NCBI GenBank assembly: GCA_963789555.1
Contig: CAWBKY010000010.1
Coordinates: forward strand, 62,001 to 126,000
Reading direction: 5' to 3'
Source: JACXTP01 sp963789555
Lineage (GTDB): Archaea; Thermoplasmatota; Thermoplasmata; Methanomassiliicoccales; UBA472
Length of the DNA: 64,000 nt
Shown here: in pieces, positions 62,976-64,000 of the stretch
How the letters are laid out: each line of letters opens with the position of its first letter
Position numbering within the stretch: the stretch's first letter is position 1
Translations under genes and position numbers: made by a program
The notes under the pieces: model-generated
The model's database searches: none
The model's input: only the letters and a program-made list of their open reading frames with translations
What the model was told of the DNA's origin: nothing

Positions 62976-64000
62976 TCAGATCACTGTCAGTTCTTTGTTC
63001 GCGGTCGTGAGCAGTTCACATCCCTTCTTGGTGACCACGATGTCATCCTCTATCCGCACCCCGCCCTTGCCACGGATATAGACCCCTGGCTCCACTGTGA
63101 GCACCATCCCCTCCTCGAGGACCAGGTCCACCCCTGGCCCCATGCGCAGGCCGTCATGCACGGAAAGCCCGATGCTGTGGCCGAGCGTGTGGATGAAAAG
63201 GCCTTTGAAGGGAGAGGCATCGATCAATCTCCGGGCGACGGCGTCCACGTCCTTGCCGTTCACCCCAGGCCGGACCATGTCCAATGCCGCCAGCTGCGCA
63301 TCTAGGACCACCTGGTACATCTCCTTCTGCCACTTCCAGGCATTGCCCACGAAAAAAGTGCGAGTGATGTCGGAACCGTACTTGAGGGCCCTGGCGCCGA
63401 AATCGAAAAGGGCCATGTCCCGCTTCTTGCAGCGAGCTGGACCGGCCTCGTGGTGCGGCTCGGCCGTGTTCGGCCCGAAGGAGGCGTTGGTATCGAAATT
63501 GGGTGACGATGCGCCCTTCTTCTGCATGAGGTAGTTGATCTCCGCGGCCGCCTCATACTCCGCCATCCCTGGCCTCACGAAAGAGGGGATCTCCTCCGCC
63601 ACCTCCGAGGCGATACGGCAGGCATTGCGCAAACGCTCCACCTCGACCGCGTCCTTGATGGCCCTCGCCCTCTCCAAAGCCGGGTAGACGTCCACCATCT
63701 TCACCTTGGGCAGGATGCGCTTGATCTCGTTCATGCTGCTGAGCGTGATGCCGTGGCCGTTCACGCCGATGGTCGTGGCCTTTCCCAGCGTGTCCTTGAC
63801 CAGCTCCGCCTTGTCAGCGCGGTTCTTGAAGACCTTCACCTCGGCCGAGGAGGATCGGGCGCTGGTCTCTTCCAAGGCCACCGTGATGAGCTCCACCTTG
63901 CCATCGGGCCAACCGATGACCAGGCAGCTCTCGAAAAGACCGGAGGTGGTCCCAGTGAGGTAGGGGAACATGGCGTCCAGGTTCGGTTCCACATCGTTCA
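62976..64000 (-). CDS. Xaa-Pro peptidase (M24 family), N-terminus outside the window
   Basis: At least 341 residues are visible. The metal-binding residues of the M24 pita-bread fold are present: LFDFGARALKYGSDITRTFFVG (two Asp), HTLGHSIGLSVHDG (His), MVLTVEPGVYI and GVRIEDDIVV (two Glu). The frame stays open to the window edge (NDVEPNLDAMFPYLTG), so the first residues of the creatinase-like N-domain are missing. It cleaves X-Pro dipeptides or N-terminal residues before Pro. Confidence 0.9.
   Translation of the reverse strand, partial: NDVEPNLDAMFPYLTGTTSGLFESCLVIGWPDGKVELITVALEETSARSSSAEVKVFKNRADKAELVKDTLGKATTIGVNGHGITLSSMNEIKRILPKVKMVDVYPALERARAIKDAVEVERLRNACRIASEVAEEIPSFVRPGMAEYEAAAEINYLMQKKGASSPNFDTNASFGPNTAEPHHEAGPARCKKRDMALFDFGARALKYGSDITRTFFVGNAWKWQKEMYQVVLDAQLAALDMVRPGVNGKDVDAVARRLIDASPFKGLFIHTLGHSIGLSVHDGLRMGPGVDLVLEEGMVLTVEPGVYIRGKGGVRIEDDIVVTKKGCELLTTANKELTVI

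Noticed and set aside
1..64000. CRISPR array or insertion sequences
   Set aside because: No regularly spaced direct repeats, no transposase-like coding sequence and no terminal inverted repeats were seen on either strand.

Overview
The window looks like a chromosomal segment of a moderately GC-rich euryarchaeon, most likely of the Thermoplasmatota. The evidence is an archaeal L18e-L13-S9-Rpo10 ribosomal/RNA polymerase operon, a tRNA-Pro with encoded CCA, archaeal TATA boxes about 25-30 bp ahead of start codons (several transcripts look leaderless), a FlaK-type prepilin peptidase, 6-phospho-3-hexuloisomerase, type II GAPDH, Lrp-type regulation, and a fused alkyltransferase-endonuclease V of a kind known from Ferroplasma. 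No methanogenesis gene is seen, so a finer placement is not possible.

Layout. 0.4-3.8 kb: a cation exchanger, then a eukaryote-like ubiquitin-type cassette (E1, small ubiquitin-like protein ending in Gly-Gly-Ala, E2 with HPN and catalytic Cys, JAMM deubiquitinase). 3.8-9.7 kb: hexuloisomerase/TIM-barrel pair and a very large DUF4011-type helicase-nuclease. 9.7-11.3 kb: ribosomal operon and tRNA-Pro. 11.5-16.7 kb: an AT-richer STAND ATPase with TPRs, a glycosyltransferase, a ferredoxin and a flavin-binding protein. 16.7-31.6 kb: membrane-anchored metalloprotease, MDR dehydrogenase with a TrpD-like enzyme, BioY, dihydropteroate synthase, Fe-S oxidoreductase with LarA, ThiL, AmrS-type radical SAM, endonuclease III, prepilin peptidase, MscS channel, nitroreductase. 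31.7-35.5 kb: MFS transporter, Ogt-EndoV fusion, ketopantoate reductase. 35.5-42.3 kb: a complete diaminopimelate-route lysine operon (Lrp regulator, dapA, dapB, lysC, lysA, dapF, dapL). 42.4-48.4 kb: pgk, orphan histidine kinase, gap, small membrane proteins, radical SAM. 48.4-53.7 kb: an unusual UbiA/epimerase/LuxC/LuxE operon plus GrpB. 53.7-59.2 kb: branched-chain amino acid genes ilvB and ilvC flanking two pentameric ligand-gated ion channel homologues. 59.3-64 kb: PH-like membrane protein, cyclophilin-like protein, the TldD/PmbA pair and a partial Xaa-Pro peptidase.

Two signals stand out. One is the ubiquitin-like conjugation cassette at 1.56-3.84 kb. The other is a putative leaderless leader peptide upstream of ilvB (53832-53897), whose last eleven codons are almost all Val, Leu or Ile; two mutually exclusive RNA pairings follow it, which resembles bacterial ribosome-mediated attenuation in an archaeal setting.

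More than 30 apparent single-base indels break otherwise conserved genes, including essential ones (lysC, dapL, gap, folP). They are most simply sequencing or assembly errors. Such genes are annotated as one CDS across the frameshift, with the approximate break point given. No tool was run: all family calls come from reading motifs and translations.
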